A stretch of 64,000 bases of DNA from Crossiella equi (GCF_017876755.1 NZ_JAGIOO010000001.1:6061786-6125785), one strand, 5' to 3'; shown: positions 46,932 to 55,988, counted from the stretch's first letter. Numbers and translations: made by a program. The notes: a model not told the origin generated them from the letters alone.

Positions 46932-46961
46932 TTGACAACCCATGTCATGCGGGTCTAACTT
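46932..46961 (+). promoter_or_regulatory. Sigma-70-type promoter of the small secreted-protein cluster
   Basis: TTGACA at 46932-46937 and TAACTT at 46956-46961 (or TCTAAC at 46954-46959, 16-bp spacer) form a near-consensus promoter on the plus strand. Expected transcription start is near 46967, giving a 70-nt leader before the ATG at 47037. Confidence 0.6.
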
Positions 46962-47036
46962 GTGCTCAGAGAACGTTAGCTGAGATGAATGACCGAGGGG
47001 AAGCCAGTTGGCAACGGCTGGCGAACAGGGGGAACG

Positions 47037-47294
47037 ATGCGGAAGCTCGCCAGTGCGCTGGTGTTCGCGGCGACAGCGGGTCCCGCACTCGTGCCCGCCG
47101 CCTCGGCCGCGGGCTCCTTCCAGGGGTACGGCACGGGCTCGTCGCAGGTGGAGGCCGAGCAGGCGGCCACGGCCAACGCGTACCGGGCAGCCGCCGCGGG
47201 CGGGTACACCTTGTCCCGCTGCCACCTGACCGGCCGCCGCGGGTGGCCGGAGCGGGAGCGCTGCGCGGCCTCCGCCTCGGTCGCGTGCATCTGA
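47037..47294 (+). CDS. Small secreted two-cysteine protein 1
   Basis: An 85-residue protein: MRKLAS, hydrophobic core, cleavage near ASAAG (residue 24), then about 60 mature residues. It shares with the three genes downstream a pattern of Ala-rich helix, Gly-Tyr, one Cys shortly after, and further Cys near the C-terminus (GGYTLSRCHLTG ... VACI). CAGGGGGAACG precedes the ATG at 47037. The function is unknown. It is the first of a tandem family and lies divergent from the XRE-ImmA operon. Confidence 0.78.
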   Translation: MRKLASALVFAATAGPALVPAASAAGSFQGYGTGSSQVEAEQAATANAYRAAAAGGYTLSRCHLTGRRGWPERERCAASASVACI

Positions 47295-47587
47295 GCTGAG
47301 GTGAACCACGAGCTCCTCGCGCGCTGACCCGCGCGCCCGGCACCCACAGGGGGGATGCCGGGTGGGTCCGCCCGAGGGCCCCGCCGCCGGGCCGCGTCCG
47401 CCCCCCAGTCGGACGCCCCGGCGGCCTCGAACGAGCGGCTGGCCCGGGGTCGGGCACCGTCGACCGGTGCGTTCATGCCCCCCAGCGAAACCTGTCGGTC
47501 GGGTGCCGGCACGGGCCAGTCGCTTTCCGGGCGGCCTCCGCCCAGGGAGGCCGCCCCACCACTCTTCGCGAATCAGGGGGAAACACC

Positions 47588-47866
47588 ATGAAGAAGTTCC
47601 TCGTGGGCGCCGCCGTCGTCACCGGCGCCGTGCTGTCCGCCGCCGCCCCGGCCCAGGCCGCGGTCCTGGAGGCCCAGACCTTCACCGCGACGGGCATGGG
47701 CGTGTCGCCCTCCGGCGCCGTGGCGGAGGGCGAGCGGCAGGCGTTCTTCAAGGCCAGCGCGGCCGGTTACCCGCGCTCGCAGTGCTACGTGCAGGGCACC
47801 AGCGTCCGGGCGAGCACGATCCCGGGCACCTGGTTCGGCACCGTCGCCCTGTACTGCACGCGGTGA
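47588..47866 (+). CDS. Small secreted two-cysteine protein 2
   Basis: A 92-residue protein with signal peptide MKKFLVG to APAQAA (about residue 23). The mature part has AAGYPRSQCYVQG and ends VALYCTR. CAGGGGGAAACACC precedes the ATG. It overlaps the next frame by 4 bp. The 293 bp upstream hold only a low-complexity stretch without a credible gene. Confidence 0.8.
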   Translation: MKKFLVGAAVVTGAVLSAAAPAQAAVLEAQTFTATGMGVSPSGAVAEGERQAFFKASAAGYPRSQCYVQGTSVRASTIPGTWFGTVALYCTR

Positions 47867-48114
47867 CCGGCCGCCGCCGCGACACCCTCGTCGCGGCCTT
47901 CGTCGGCAACGGCTTCGGCGAGAACCGGCGGGAGGCCATGGCCAGGGCGCGGCAGAACGCCCTCTACCTCGCCCGCACCGCGGGCTACCCGTCGATCTCG
48001 TGCGAGGTCGTGCTGAGCGGCTGCGCCGAACCCGTCACCCGGGTCGTCGCCGCCTACGTCGTGCTCGGCTGCCGCCAGCCGAGCGCCGTCGCCCGGATGC
48101 CCCGGAGCGCGTGA
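47863..48114 (+). CDS. Small two-cysteine protein 3, lacking a signal peptide
   Basis: An 83-residue frame whose GTG overlaps the stop of the preceding gene (GTGA). It carries the family core TAGYPSISCEVVLSGC and ends near VVLGCRQPS. It has no signal peptide, so it may stay in the cytoplasm, may be a decayed copy that lost its N-terminus, or may once have been fused to the preceding protein. Translation relies on coupling, as no separate ribosome-binding site is seen. Confidence 0.6.
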   Translation: MTGRRRDTLVAAFVGNGFGENRREAMARARQNALYLARTAGYPSISCEVVLSGCAEPVTRVVAAYVVLGCRQPSAVARMPRSA

Positions 48115-48145
48115 AACACCTATGACACAAGGGGAGAAGTCACCG

Positions 48146-48433
48146 ATGGGTTCGAACGTCCGCCGCGGCCTCACCGCCGCAGTCCTGGCCGGTGCCGCAG
48201 TGCTGGTGCCCGCCACCGCCAGCGCCGCCGCCCTGGAGACCCGCGTCTTCGACGGCTACAGCTACGCCGCTGCCCCGAAGGACGACGCCATCCGCACGGC
48301 CAAGCTGGACGCCGAGATCCTGGCGGGCCTGCACGGCTTCGCGCGGGAGCAGTGCGTCATCACCGGCCAGTGGACCAAGCGCTTCGGCGGCGGCCTGTAC
48401 ACCGCCCAGGTCGCGCTCACCTGCACCCGCTGA
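48146..48433 (+). CDS. Small secreted two-cysteine protein 4
   Basis: A 95-residue protein with signal peptide ending at TASAAA (about residue 29) and mature part containing HGFAREQCVITG and VALTCTR, very like copy 2 at its end. ATG at 48146 is preferred because GGGGAG lies 9-14 nt upstream; ATG at 48122 would place residues before the signal peptide. Confidence 0.78.
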   Translation: MGSNVRRGLTAAVLAGAAVLVPATASAAALETRVFDGYSYAAAPKDDAIRTAKLDAEILAGLHGFAREQCVITGQWTKRFGGGLYTAQVALTCTR

Positions 48434-48747
48434 CCCGTCACCCGCTGCGGTAGCCATCCACCCGGGCGCCGACCCCCGTACGCACCATGCGTGGGCCGCC
48501 GCTCGGGTGGTGGTCGTGTACCCACGGTGACCTGCGTGAACCCGGATTGTGGCAAACCACCGGGCACGCTCAGTATCCACTGTGGACATTACTCCTCGGT
48601 CGGGTTATTTGACCTTCCCGAACGAGTGGCTGTCCATGATGCCGCTACCAATCAACCACTCGCTGTCGATGAATGAATCGTCAGCGAGCCCCAGGTGGTC
48701 GAACCCGGCCAGCCGGACTCGCACCGGTAGGAGAAAGGGGTGACGGC
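48434..48747. other. 314-bp intergenic region
   Basis: The stretch 48560-48690 is richer in A/T than its surroundings and contains ATCCACTGTGGACAT at 48577-48591, one of several similar palindromes in the window. I see no convincing gene. The promoter of the secreted protein at 48748 must lie here. GGAGAAAGGGG near 48729-48739 is its ribosome-binding region. Confidence 0.45.
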
Positions 48748-49425
48748 ATGCGCGAGAAGAGTGCATCCGGTCTGCGGCGGGTTGGTGTGCGGATCGGTGT
48801 CGTCAGCGCGGCGGTCGCCGTGGTCCTCGGCTCGTCCCTGGCACCGGCCGTGGCGGCCGACCTCGGGGACCAGGGCACCGCCGAGCTCGGGTCGGTCAAC
48901 GTGCAGGGCGCCAACCCGTCCAGCTCGGGGCCGATCATCGGCTGTGACGTCAACGAGCTGCAGCAGGGCACCACGCCGGGGGTGAGCTACCCGGGTGTGA
49001 GCTTCGGGGCGGGCACCACCTCGTGCAAGAAGGAAGCCAACGGCGACGCCAACATCAAGGTCACCGGCAACAAGTTCGAGCTGAGCCTGTTCAACAAGAG
49101 CGAGTACGGCAAGCGCCTGCTGCGGGTGAAGAGCTTCGAGGTCACCTGCCAGTCCACCGAGAACGGCACCAGCACGAGCTTCAAGCTCAACGGCTACAGC
49201 GGCTTCACGCTGCCGAGCCCGGTGCCGCAGAACCACGTGGTCAAGATCCCGGGCAAGCGGTCCACCGACGCCCCGGTCGCGCGGCTCGTGCTGAACAAGT
49301 ACGACAGCAAGGACGGCGCCAGCTCGCTGACCGCGATGCGCATCGTGCTCGACCCGCAGGACGCCTACGGCGCGATCGGCGGCACGGTCGACGTCGGCGT
49401 CACGGCCTGCGCACCGACCTGGTGA
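48748..49425 (+). CDS. Secreted protein, unknown function
   Basis: A 225-residue protein with a long signal peptide (to about APAVAA, residue 36). The mature part is rich in Gly, Ser and beta-branched residues, with four cysteines (IIGCDV, TSCKK, VTCQS, TACAP) that could make two disulfides; a beta-sandwich is plausible. ATG at 48748 is the natural start of the signal peptide. I do not recognise the family with certainty. It ends at a strong hairpin shared with pncA. Confidence 0.8.
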   Translation: MREKSASGLRRVGVRIGVVSAAVAVVLGSSLAPAVAADLGDQGTAELGSVNVQGANPSSSGPIIGCDVNELQQGTTPGVSYPGVSFGAGTTSCKKEANGDANIKVTGNKFELSLFNKSEYGKRLLRVKSFEVTCQSTENGTSTSFKLNGYSGFTLPSPVPQNHVVKIPGKRSTDAPVARLVLNKYDSKDGASSLTAMRIVLDPQDAYGAIGGTVDVGVTACAPTW

Positions 49426-49433
49426 CCTGAGCC

Positions 49434-49482
49434 GTGCGGCGGGGAACCCGGCCCGGGTGGGACGGACCGGGCTCCCCGCACG
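49434..49482. terminator. Large hairpin terminator between convergent genes
   Basis: GTGCGG-GGGGA-CCGG pairs with CCGG-TCCCC-GCAC, with small bulges, between the stops at 49425 and 49483. Confidence 0.6.
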
Positions 49483-50052
49483 TCAGCCCACGCGCGGCGT
49501 GCCGGTCAGCTCGACCCCGGCCGCGGCCAGCTGGCTGAGCGCGATCTCCACGGTCGGCGCCGCCACTCCGGCGGTGAGGTCCAGCAGCACCGTGGTGTCC
49601 AGCCCGGCGCCGCGCGCGTCCAGCGCGGTGGCCCGCACGCAGTGGTCGGTGGCGATGCCCACCACGTCCACCCGGTCCACGCCGCGCTCGCGCAGCCAGT
49701 CGGTGAGCGAGACGCCTGAGGGCCCCTCGCCCTCGAAGCCGGAGTACGCGGCGGCGTAGGCGCCCTTGGAGAACACCGCCTCCACCGGGGTCACGTCCAG
49801 CTCCGGGTGGAAGGAAGCACCGGCCGTGCCCGCCACGCAGTGCACCGGCCAGGAGTCCACGTAGTCCGGCGTCTCGCTGAAGTGCGCGCCCGGGTCGATG
49901 TGGTAGTCCCGGGTGGCGACCACGTGGTCGTAGCCGCCCGCGCGCGCGTGCGCGGAGATGGCCGAGGCGACGGCGGCGCCGCCGGTCACGGCCAGCGAGC
50001 CGCCCTCGCAGAAGTCGTTCTGCACGTCGACGATGATCAGGGCCTTGGTCAT
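49483..50052 (-). CDS. pncA: Nicotinamidase
   Basis: A 189-residue isochorismatase-fold amidase that converts nicotinamide to nicotinate. Catalytic Asp in IIVDVQNDF, Lys in VFSKGAYAAAYSGF, and nucleophile Cys in GIATDHCVRATA; metal ligands Asp and His are in RDYHIDPGAHF. It lies 9 bp downstream of pncB, so the two make a salvage operon: nicotinamide to nicotinate, then to nicotinate mononucleotide for NAD. ATG at 50052. Confidence 0.96.
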   Translation of the reverse strand: MTKALIIVDVQNDFCEGGSLAVTGGAAVASAISAHARAGGYDHVVATRDYHIDPGAHFSETPDYVDSWPVHCVAGTAGASFHPELDVTPVEAVFSKGAYAAAYSGFEGEGPSGVSLTDWLRERGVDRVDVVGIATDHCVRATALDARGAGLDTTVLLDLTAGVAAPTVEIALSQLAAAGVELTGTPRVG

Positions 50053-50061
50053 CTCGTCACC

Positions 50062-51363
50062 TCAGGGCAGGAAGATCGTGGGGATCGCCGGTTCGCCCTG
50101 GGACAGCGCGAGGCCCTCCCACGGCACGCTGACCAGCGCCTGGCGCAGCCGCTCCCGGCCGTCCTCCAGGGTGGGCAGTCCCTCGACCCGCTGTCCAGCG
50201 CGCACCAGGGGGATCTGCATCTCGACATCGCCTTCCTGGCGCTCCGGCTGGGTGCCGGAACGGCGGTAGACGACCTCCTCGGTCGCGGTGCCGGTCGGCT
50301 TGTGCCTGCGCAGCGCGCCCTTGTACCCGCCCCTGGACTCCTTGTGCGAGCTGCGCTTCTCCACCGGGCGGCCCTGCACCTCGACCAGCTTGTAGACCAT
50401 GCCCGCGGTCGGCGCCCCGGACCCGGTGACCAGCGAGGTGCCCACGCCGTAGGCGTCCACCGGCTCGGCGCGCAGGGCGGCGATCGCGTACTCGTCCAGG
50501 TCGCCGGAGACCACGATGCGGGTGGCGGGCGCGCCCAGCTCGTCCAGCTGGTGCCGGGCCTGCCGGGCCAGCACGCCCAGGTCGCCGGAGTCGATGCGCA
50601 CCGCGCCCAGCTCGCTGCCCGCCACGTCGACCGCGGTCTTGATGCCGTTGGTGATGTCGTAGGTGTCCACCAGCAGCGTGGTGCCGACGCCGAGCGCGTC
50701 GACCTGGGCGCGGAAGGCGTCCTCCTCCGAGTCGTGCAGCAGCGTGAACGCGTGCGCGCAGGTGCCCGCGGTGGGGATGTCGTAGCGCCGCCCGGCCTCC
50801 AGGTTGGAGGTGGCGGTGAACCCGGCCAGGTACGCGCAGCGCGCCGAGGCGACCGCGGCCTCCTCGTGCGTGCGGCGGGTGCCCATCTCGATCAGCCCGC
50901 GCCCGTTGGCCGCGGACACCATGCGCGCCGCCGCCGAGGCGACCGCGCAGTCGTGGTTGAGGATGGACAGGGCGATCGTCTCCAGCAGCACGCCCACGCC
51001 GAAGCTGGCCCGCACGGTGAGCACCGGCGAGCCCGGGAAGTACAGCTCGCCCTCGGGGTAGCCGTCGATGTCGCCGGTGAACCGGTAGTCGGCCAGCCAG
51101 GACAGGGTGTCCTCGTCCACCACGCCGGTGGCGCGCAGCCGGTCGATCTCGGCGGGGGAGAAGCGGAAGTCCTCGATGGCGTCGAGCAGGCGGCCGATGC
51201 CCGCGACCACGCCGTAGCGGCGGCCGTTGGGCAGCCTCCGGGCGAACAGCTCGAACACGCAGTCGCGGTCCGCGGTGCCGTCACGCAGCGCACCCGCGAG
51301 CATGGTCAGTTCGTAGTGGTCGGTGAGCAGTGCGGTGCTCTCCGCACGGTCTGCGGCCGTCAT
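50062..51363 (-). CDS. pncB: Nicotinate phosphoribosyltransferase
   Basis: A 433-residue enzyme that joins nicotinate to PRPP. Start region TALLTDHYELTMLAGAL and the internal VDTYDITNGI, GAVRIDSGDLGVLARQ and TSLVTGSGAP are typical; the His of KRSSHKESRGG is also in place. ATG at 51363 lies 6 nt after a TACTGT box next to a GTTGTCACAAC palindrome. It is divergent from clpS, as in mycobacteria, and followed by pncA. Confidence 0.96.
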   Translation of the reverse strand: MTAADRAESTALLTDHYELTMLAGALRDGTADRDCVFELFARRLPNGRRYGVVAGIGRLLDAIEDFRFSPAEIDRLRATGVVDEDTLSWLADYRFTGDIDGYPEGELYFPGSPVLTVRASFGVGVLLETIALSILNHDCAVASAAARMVSAANGRGLIEMGTRRTHEEAAVASARCAYLAGFTATSNLEAGRRYDIPTAGTCAHAFTLLHDSEEDAFRAQVDALGVGTTLLVDTYDITNGIKTAVDVAGSELGAVRIDSGDLGVLARQARHQLDELGAPATRIVVSGDLDEYAIAALRAEPVDAYGVGTSLVTGSGAPTAGMVYKLVEVQGRPVEKRSSHKESRGGYKGALRRHKPTGTATEEVVYRRSGTQPERQEGDVEMQIPLVRAGQRVEGLPTLEDGRERLRQALVSVPWEGLALSQGEPAIPTIFLP

Positions 51364-51369
51364 GTGATC

Positions 51370-51386
51370 ACAGTAGTTGTCACAAC
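51370..51386 (-). promoter_or_regulatory. Promoter and 11-bp palindrome upstream of pncB
   Basis: On the minus strand TACTGT (51375-51370) ends 6 nt before the ATG. GTTGTCACAAC at 51376-51386 is a perfect palindrome directly upstream of it, suitable for a repressor that responds to NAD precursors. The regulator is unknown. Confidence 0.4.
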
Positions 51387-51442
51387 CCCCGAAAGGGGCG
51401 CCTTCGCTGCGCCGTTTCAGTGGCTCATGACACCATGGAGTC

Positions 51443-51742
51443 ATGTCCATGCCCCTGGAGCTGGAGAGGACCGAGGCCGAACCCGTCGTCGACGAGAGCG
51501 TCGCGGCCGACCGGCCCTGGAAGACGGTGGTCTGGAACGACCCCGTCAACCTGATGTCCTACGTGACCTACGTCTTCCAGAAGCTGTTCGGTTTCAGCCG
51601 AGACAAGGCCACCAAGCTGATGCTCGATGTGCACCACAAGGGCAAGGCCATCGTGTCCTCCGGTGACAAGGAGAAGTGCGAGGCCGACGTGGCGAAGCTG
51701 CACGCGGCCGGCCTCTGGGCGACCATGCAGAGGGACTCGTGA
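51443..51742 (+). CDS. clpS: ATP-dependent Clp protease adaptor ClpS
   Basis: A 99-residue adaptor that delivers N-end-rule substrates to ClpC/ClpP. After a flexible tail, the core begins [20 protein letters not shown]; Asn-Asp of the binding pocket are in WNDPVN and the pocket His in [15 protein letters not shown] at 51443. The stop overlaps the GTG of the DUF2017 gene. The pair is conserved in actinobacteria. Confidence 0.96.
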   Translation: MSMPLELERTEAEPVVDESVAADRPWKTVVWNDPVNLMSYVTYVFQKLFGFSRDKATKLMLDVHHKGKAIVSSGDKEKCEADVAKLHAAGLWATMQRDS

Positions 51743-52317
51743 TCGGCTGGCGCCGGCGCGGCGGGCTGCTCGTCGCGGAGTTCACCCAGCAGGAGGCCGC
51801 GGTGCTGCGCGGCATGGTGGGCCAGATCAAGGACATGCTCCAGGAGCGTGCCGATGAGGCGCCCCAGGACGAGCTTGCGGTGCTCACCGGCATCCGCACC
51901 GGCCCGTCCACGCCCCCGGCCAACCGGATCATGGCCCGGCTGCTGCCCGACTTCCACCGCGGTGACGAGGACGGCGACCTGCTGCCCGCCGACGAGGACT
52001 CGGCCGCCGCGCTGCGCTCGATCTACGAGCCGCAGCTGCTGGAGGCCAAGACCGGGGTCGCCGACGTGGTGCTGGCCACCTGCCCGAAGGACGGCGGCCA
52101 GGCCTCACTCAGCGACGAGCAGGCCGAGGCGTGGCTGTCGGCGATCAACGACGTGCGCCTGGCCCTGGGCACCGCGCTGGACATCACCGACGACACGCCT
52201 GAGGACGCCTTCGACGACGAGGGCGACGAGTCCCGCTCGGCGCACATGGGCGTCTACCAGTGGCTCACCTGGGTGCAGGACACGCTGATCGTCACGTTGT
52301 CCGGCGAAGACGAGTGA
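51739..52317 (+). CDS. DUF2017 protein, ClpS neighbour
   Basis: A 192-residue mostly helical acidic protein with [18 protein letters not shown] and [17 protein letters not shown], the family landmarks. Always found after clpS in actinobacteria (Rv1332-like), so a role with the Clp system is likely but unproven. GTG at 51739 overlaps the clpS stop; its own stop overlaps the next GTG, so clpS, this gene and the peptidase are coupled. Confidence 0.9.
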   Translation: MIGWRRRGGLLVAEFTQQEAAVLRGMVGQIKDMLQERADEAPQDELAVLTGIRTGPSTPPANRIMARLLPDFHRGDEDGDLLPADEDSAAALRSIYEPQLLEAKTGVADVVLATCPKDGGQASLSDEQAEAWLSAINDVRLALGTALDITDDTPEDAFDDEGDESRSAHMGVYQWLTWVQDTLIVTLSGEDE

Positions 52318-53348
52318 GACCGGGCCCGCACAACGCGCTCACCGACGTGCCCGGCCTGCTGGTCGGGCAGTACGAGCGGCTGGGCGGGGGCTGGGCCACC
52401 GGCACCTCGGTGGTGCTCGCGCCCGAGGGCGCGGTCGGCGCGGTGGACGTGCGCGGCGGCGGCCCGGGCACCCGGGAGACCGACCTGCTGGACCCGTCGC
52501 ACCTGGTGCAGCGGGTCAACGCCATCTGCCTGACCGGCGGCAGCGCCTACGGCCTGGCGGCGGCTGACGGCGTCATGCGCCACCTGGGCGAACGCCACCA
52601 GGGCGTCCCGGTGGGCCCGACCCCGGAGCAGGTCGTCCCGATCGTCCCGGCCGCGGTGCTGTTCGACCTGTGGCGAGGCGACTGGGGCAACCGCCCGGAC
52701 GCCGAGTTCGGCCTGCGGGCCTGCGCGGCGGCCGCGGACGGCCCGGTGGCCCAGGGCACGGTCGGCGCGGGCACGGGCGCCGCGGCGGGCTGGCTCAAGG
52801 GCGGCCTGGGCACGGCCAGCGCGGTCCTGGCGGACGGCACGGTCCTGGGCGCCCTGGTCGCGGCCAACCCCAAGGGCGACGTCCTGTCCCCGGACGGCCT
52901 GCCCTGGGCCTGGCACCTGGGTCTGCCGGGCGAGTTCCCGCTGCGCGCCCCGTCCCCGGCCGAGCTGGCGGCGGCGAACGCCCTGCGCACCCCGGCCGAG
53001 AGCCGCCTGAACACCACGATCGGCGTGATCGCCACCGACGCCACCCTGACCAAGGCCGAAGCCCGCCGCCTGGCCGTGGTCGCCCACGACGGCCTGGCCC
53101 GCGCGGTCCGCCCGGTCCACTCCATCTTCGACGGCGACACCTTCTTCGCCCTCTCCACCGCCCGCCGCGACCTGGCCGACGCCGACCCGGTCTTCGGCGA
53201 CGCTGCACGGGCGGCGCGGCTGGACGAGCTGTGCACGGTGGCGGCGGACGTGGTCAGCCGGGCCATCACGCACGCGGTCCTGCACGCCACGGGCCTGCCG
53301 GGCCTGCCCGCCTACCGCGAGCTGTTCCCCTCGGTGGTGGCGGGGTGA
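52314..53348 (+). CDS. P1 (DmpA/ornithine acetyltransferase-fold) family peptidase
   Basis: A 344-residue N-terminal-nucleophile hydrolase of MEROPS family P1. Landmarks are NALTDVPGLLVGQY, NAICLTGGSAYGLAAADGVM, and the autocleavage/nucleophile region ESRLNTTIGVIATDATL, where cleavage before a Thr or Ser exposes the catalytic residue. Counterpart of Rv1333. Substrate unknown; relatives are aminopeptidases or amidases. It is coupled to the genes on both sides by 4-bp overlaps. Confidence 0.92.
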   Translation: MRPGPHNALTDVPGLLVGQYERLGGGWATGTSVVLAPEGAVGAVDVRGGGPGTRETDLLDPSHLVQRVNAICLTGGSAYGLAAADGVMRHLGERHQGVPVGPTPEQVVPIVPAAVLFDLWRGDWGNRPDAEFGLRACAAAADGPVAQGTVGAGTGAAAGWLKGGLGTASAVLADGTVLGALVAANPKGDVLSPDGLPWAWHLGLPGEFPLRAPSPAELAAANALRTPAESRLNTTIGVIATDATLTKAEARRLAVVAHDGLARAVRPVHSIFDGDTFFALSTARRDLADADPVFGDAARAARLDELCTVAADVVSRAITHAVLHATGLPGLPAYRELFPSVVAG

Positions 53349-53572
53349 ACGTGGTCGTGCACGACGACGAGGTCAACCAGATGGTCTCGGTCGCCCGGGT
53401 GCTCATCGACGTCTGCGGGCGCTCCGCCGAGGATGCGGTGCGGCTGACCTGGGAGATTCACGAACGCGGCCGTGCCGTGGTGTCGCGTCAACCGAGCGCT
53501 GACGAGGCCGAAGCCGTGGTGACGCGCCTGCACTTCCACGGCCTGGACGCCAGGGTGGAGGTGCCCGCGTGA
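53345..53572 (+). CDS. Divergent second ClpS-like adaptor
   Basis: A 75-residue ClpS-fold protein without the N-terminal extension. VNVVVHDDEVNQMVSVARVL aligns with [18 protein letters not shown] of clpS, and IHERGRAVVS with [10 protein letters not shown]. The pocket His is kept, but the conserved Asn is His (HDDEVN), so its ligand preference may differ. GTG at 53345 overlaps the peptidase stop; its own stop overlaps the next start. I know no counterpart in the mycobacterial locus. Confidence 0.82.
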   Translation: MNVVVHDDEVNQMVSVARVLIDVCGRSAEDAVRLTWEIHERGRAVVSRQPSADEAEAVVTRLHFHGLDARVEVPA

Positions 53573-54129
53573 CTGAGCCGTGCTGCTCGGTCGCCCCGGC
53601 CGGCGACGAGGTCGTGCTCACGTTCTGCGCGGGGCACACCCGGTTGCTCTTCACCGGGCTCGGCTGGTTCCGGCGGTTGCTCGAGCTGCGGGATGCCCGT
53701 TGGGCGCGAGCCCGCCGTCCGCTCGGCCGCCCCGGCCGGTCTTGGCTGCCCGGACTCCGGGGCCTGTCCGACCTGCTGCCCGACGGCTACGACCAGGAGC
53801 CCGGGGCGGGGCGGTTCCGCGAACGCCACGAACCGGCACTGCGCCGGGAGCTGCTCGCCGCGGCCGACCGGGTCGCGGCGGAGCTCCAGACGAGGGCGCC
53901 GGTCCACGTGGACGCGGAGGGCAGGCGCCGCTGGCTGGCGGTCCTGGCCCAGATCGGGCTGGTCTGCGCGGGTCGCACCGGCAAGCGGATCGGCCGGTTC
54001 ACCTGGTACCGCCGCCAGCGCACCCACATCACCCTGTTCTGCCAGGCCTTGCAGAACCTGATCGTCCACCACGGCGACCCCGACCTGTACCAGGCGCTCG
54101 CCGTCCTGCCTGGTGGGAAGCGGGAATAG
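53569..54129 (+). CDS. Divergent DUF2017-like protein paired with second ClpS-like gene
   Basis: A 186-residue helical protein. By eye SDLLPDGYDQ matches [10 protein letters not shown] of the first DUF2017 protein, and EGRRRWLAVLAQIGLVCAGR matches [17 protein letters not shown]. It is more basic than its relative, with a Cys-rich start (TEPCCSVAPAG). GTG at 53569 overlaps the ClpS-like stop. The repeated order ClpS then DUF2017 supports a duplicated functional pair. Confidence 0.7.
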   Translation: MTEPCCSVAPAGDEVVLTFCAGHTRLLFTGLGWFRRLLELRDARWARARRPLGRPGRSWLPGLRGLSDLLPDGYDQEPGAGRFRERHEPALRRELLAAADRVAAELQTRAPVHVDAEGRRRWLAVLAQIGLVCAGRTGKRIGRFTWYRRQRTHITLFCQALQNLIVHHGDPDLYQALAVLPGGKRE

Positions 54130-54214
54130 CCAGGTCAGCGCCCCCCTGCCCGGTTCATTCGGCGCAATGTGGCCCGCCCGTCCCAAATCCCGGGAAGGTC
54201 TTCCCACGGTCATT

Positions 54215-54220
54215 TAGGAT
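54215..54220 (+). promoter_or_regulatory. -10-like box TAGGAT of mec
   Basis: TAGGAT ends 7 nt before the GTG at 54228. There is no Shine-Dalgarno sequence, so the message is probably leaderless. It argues against the ATG at 54219, which overlaps the box. Confidence 0.55.
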
Positions 54221-54227
54221 GGGCGGC

Positions 54228-54689
54228 GTGCTGGTGATTCGACGAGACCTCGTGGACGCGATGGTCGAACACGCCCGCCGGGACCACCCGGACGAGGCGT
54301 GTGGCGTGATCGCCGGCCCCGCCGGGTCCGACCGGCCGGAGCGCTTCATCGAGATGGTCAACGCCGAGCGGTCCCCGACGTTCTACCGGTTCGACTCCGG
54401 TGAGCAGCTCCGGGTGTGGCGGGCCATGGACGCCGCGGACGAGGAGCCGGTGGTCATCTACCACTCCCACACCGCGACCGAGGCCTACCCCTCGCGCACC
54501 GACATCTCCTTCGCCTCCGAGCCGGGCGCGCACTACGTGCTCGTGTCCACCCGCGACCCCGAGGTGCACGAGCTGCGCTCGTACCGCATCGTGGACGGCG
54601 TGGTGACCGAGGAGCCGGTCGAGGTCGTCGAGTCCTACATGTTCGCCAACACCGGCAAGGACGACGTGCCGGACTCGGCGCGCGCCTGA
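54228..54689 (+). CDS. mec: JAMM metalloprotease Mec (CysO-cysteine peptidase)
   Basis: A 153-residue JAB1/MPN enzyme. The zinc motif is complete: Glu in HPDEACGVIAG, then HSHTATEAYPSRTD. In mycobacteria Mec releases cysteine from the CysO-cysteine adduct. The following genes are cysO and cysM, so the whole sulfur-carrier cysteine pathway is present. GTG at 54228 is fixed by the TAGGAT box. Confidence 0.95.
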   Translation: MLVIRRDLVDAMVEHARRDHPDEACGVIAGPAGSDRPERFIEMVNAERSPTFYRFDSGEQLRVWRAMDAADEEPVVIYHSHTATEAYPSRTDISFASEPGAHYVLVSTRDPEVHELRSYRIVDGVVTEEPVEVVESYMFANTGKDDVPDSARA

Positions 54690-54754
54690 GCCGTCGGCGG
54701 CTCGTGGTCCCCCTCGGTTTTTTGTGTCCACAGTGGACTGAAGGAGTGTCAGCA

Positions 54755-55970
<1,216 letters not shown>

Positions 55971-55988
55971 TCCTGAGAGTCTGGCTCC

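Noticed and set aside
47295-47587. Small genes in the gap between secreted proteins 1 and 2
   Set aside because: Frames here are Arg/Pro-rich, lack ribosome-binding sites and show no similarity to the neighbouring family.
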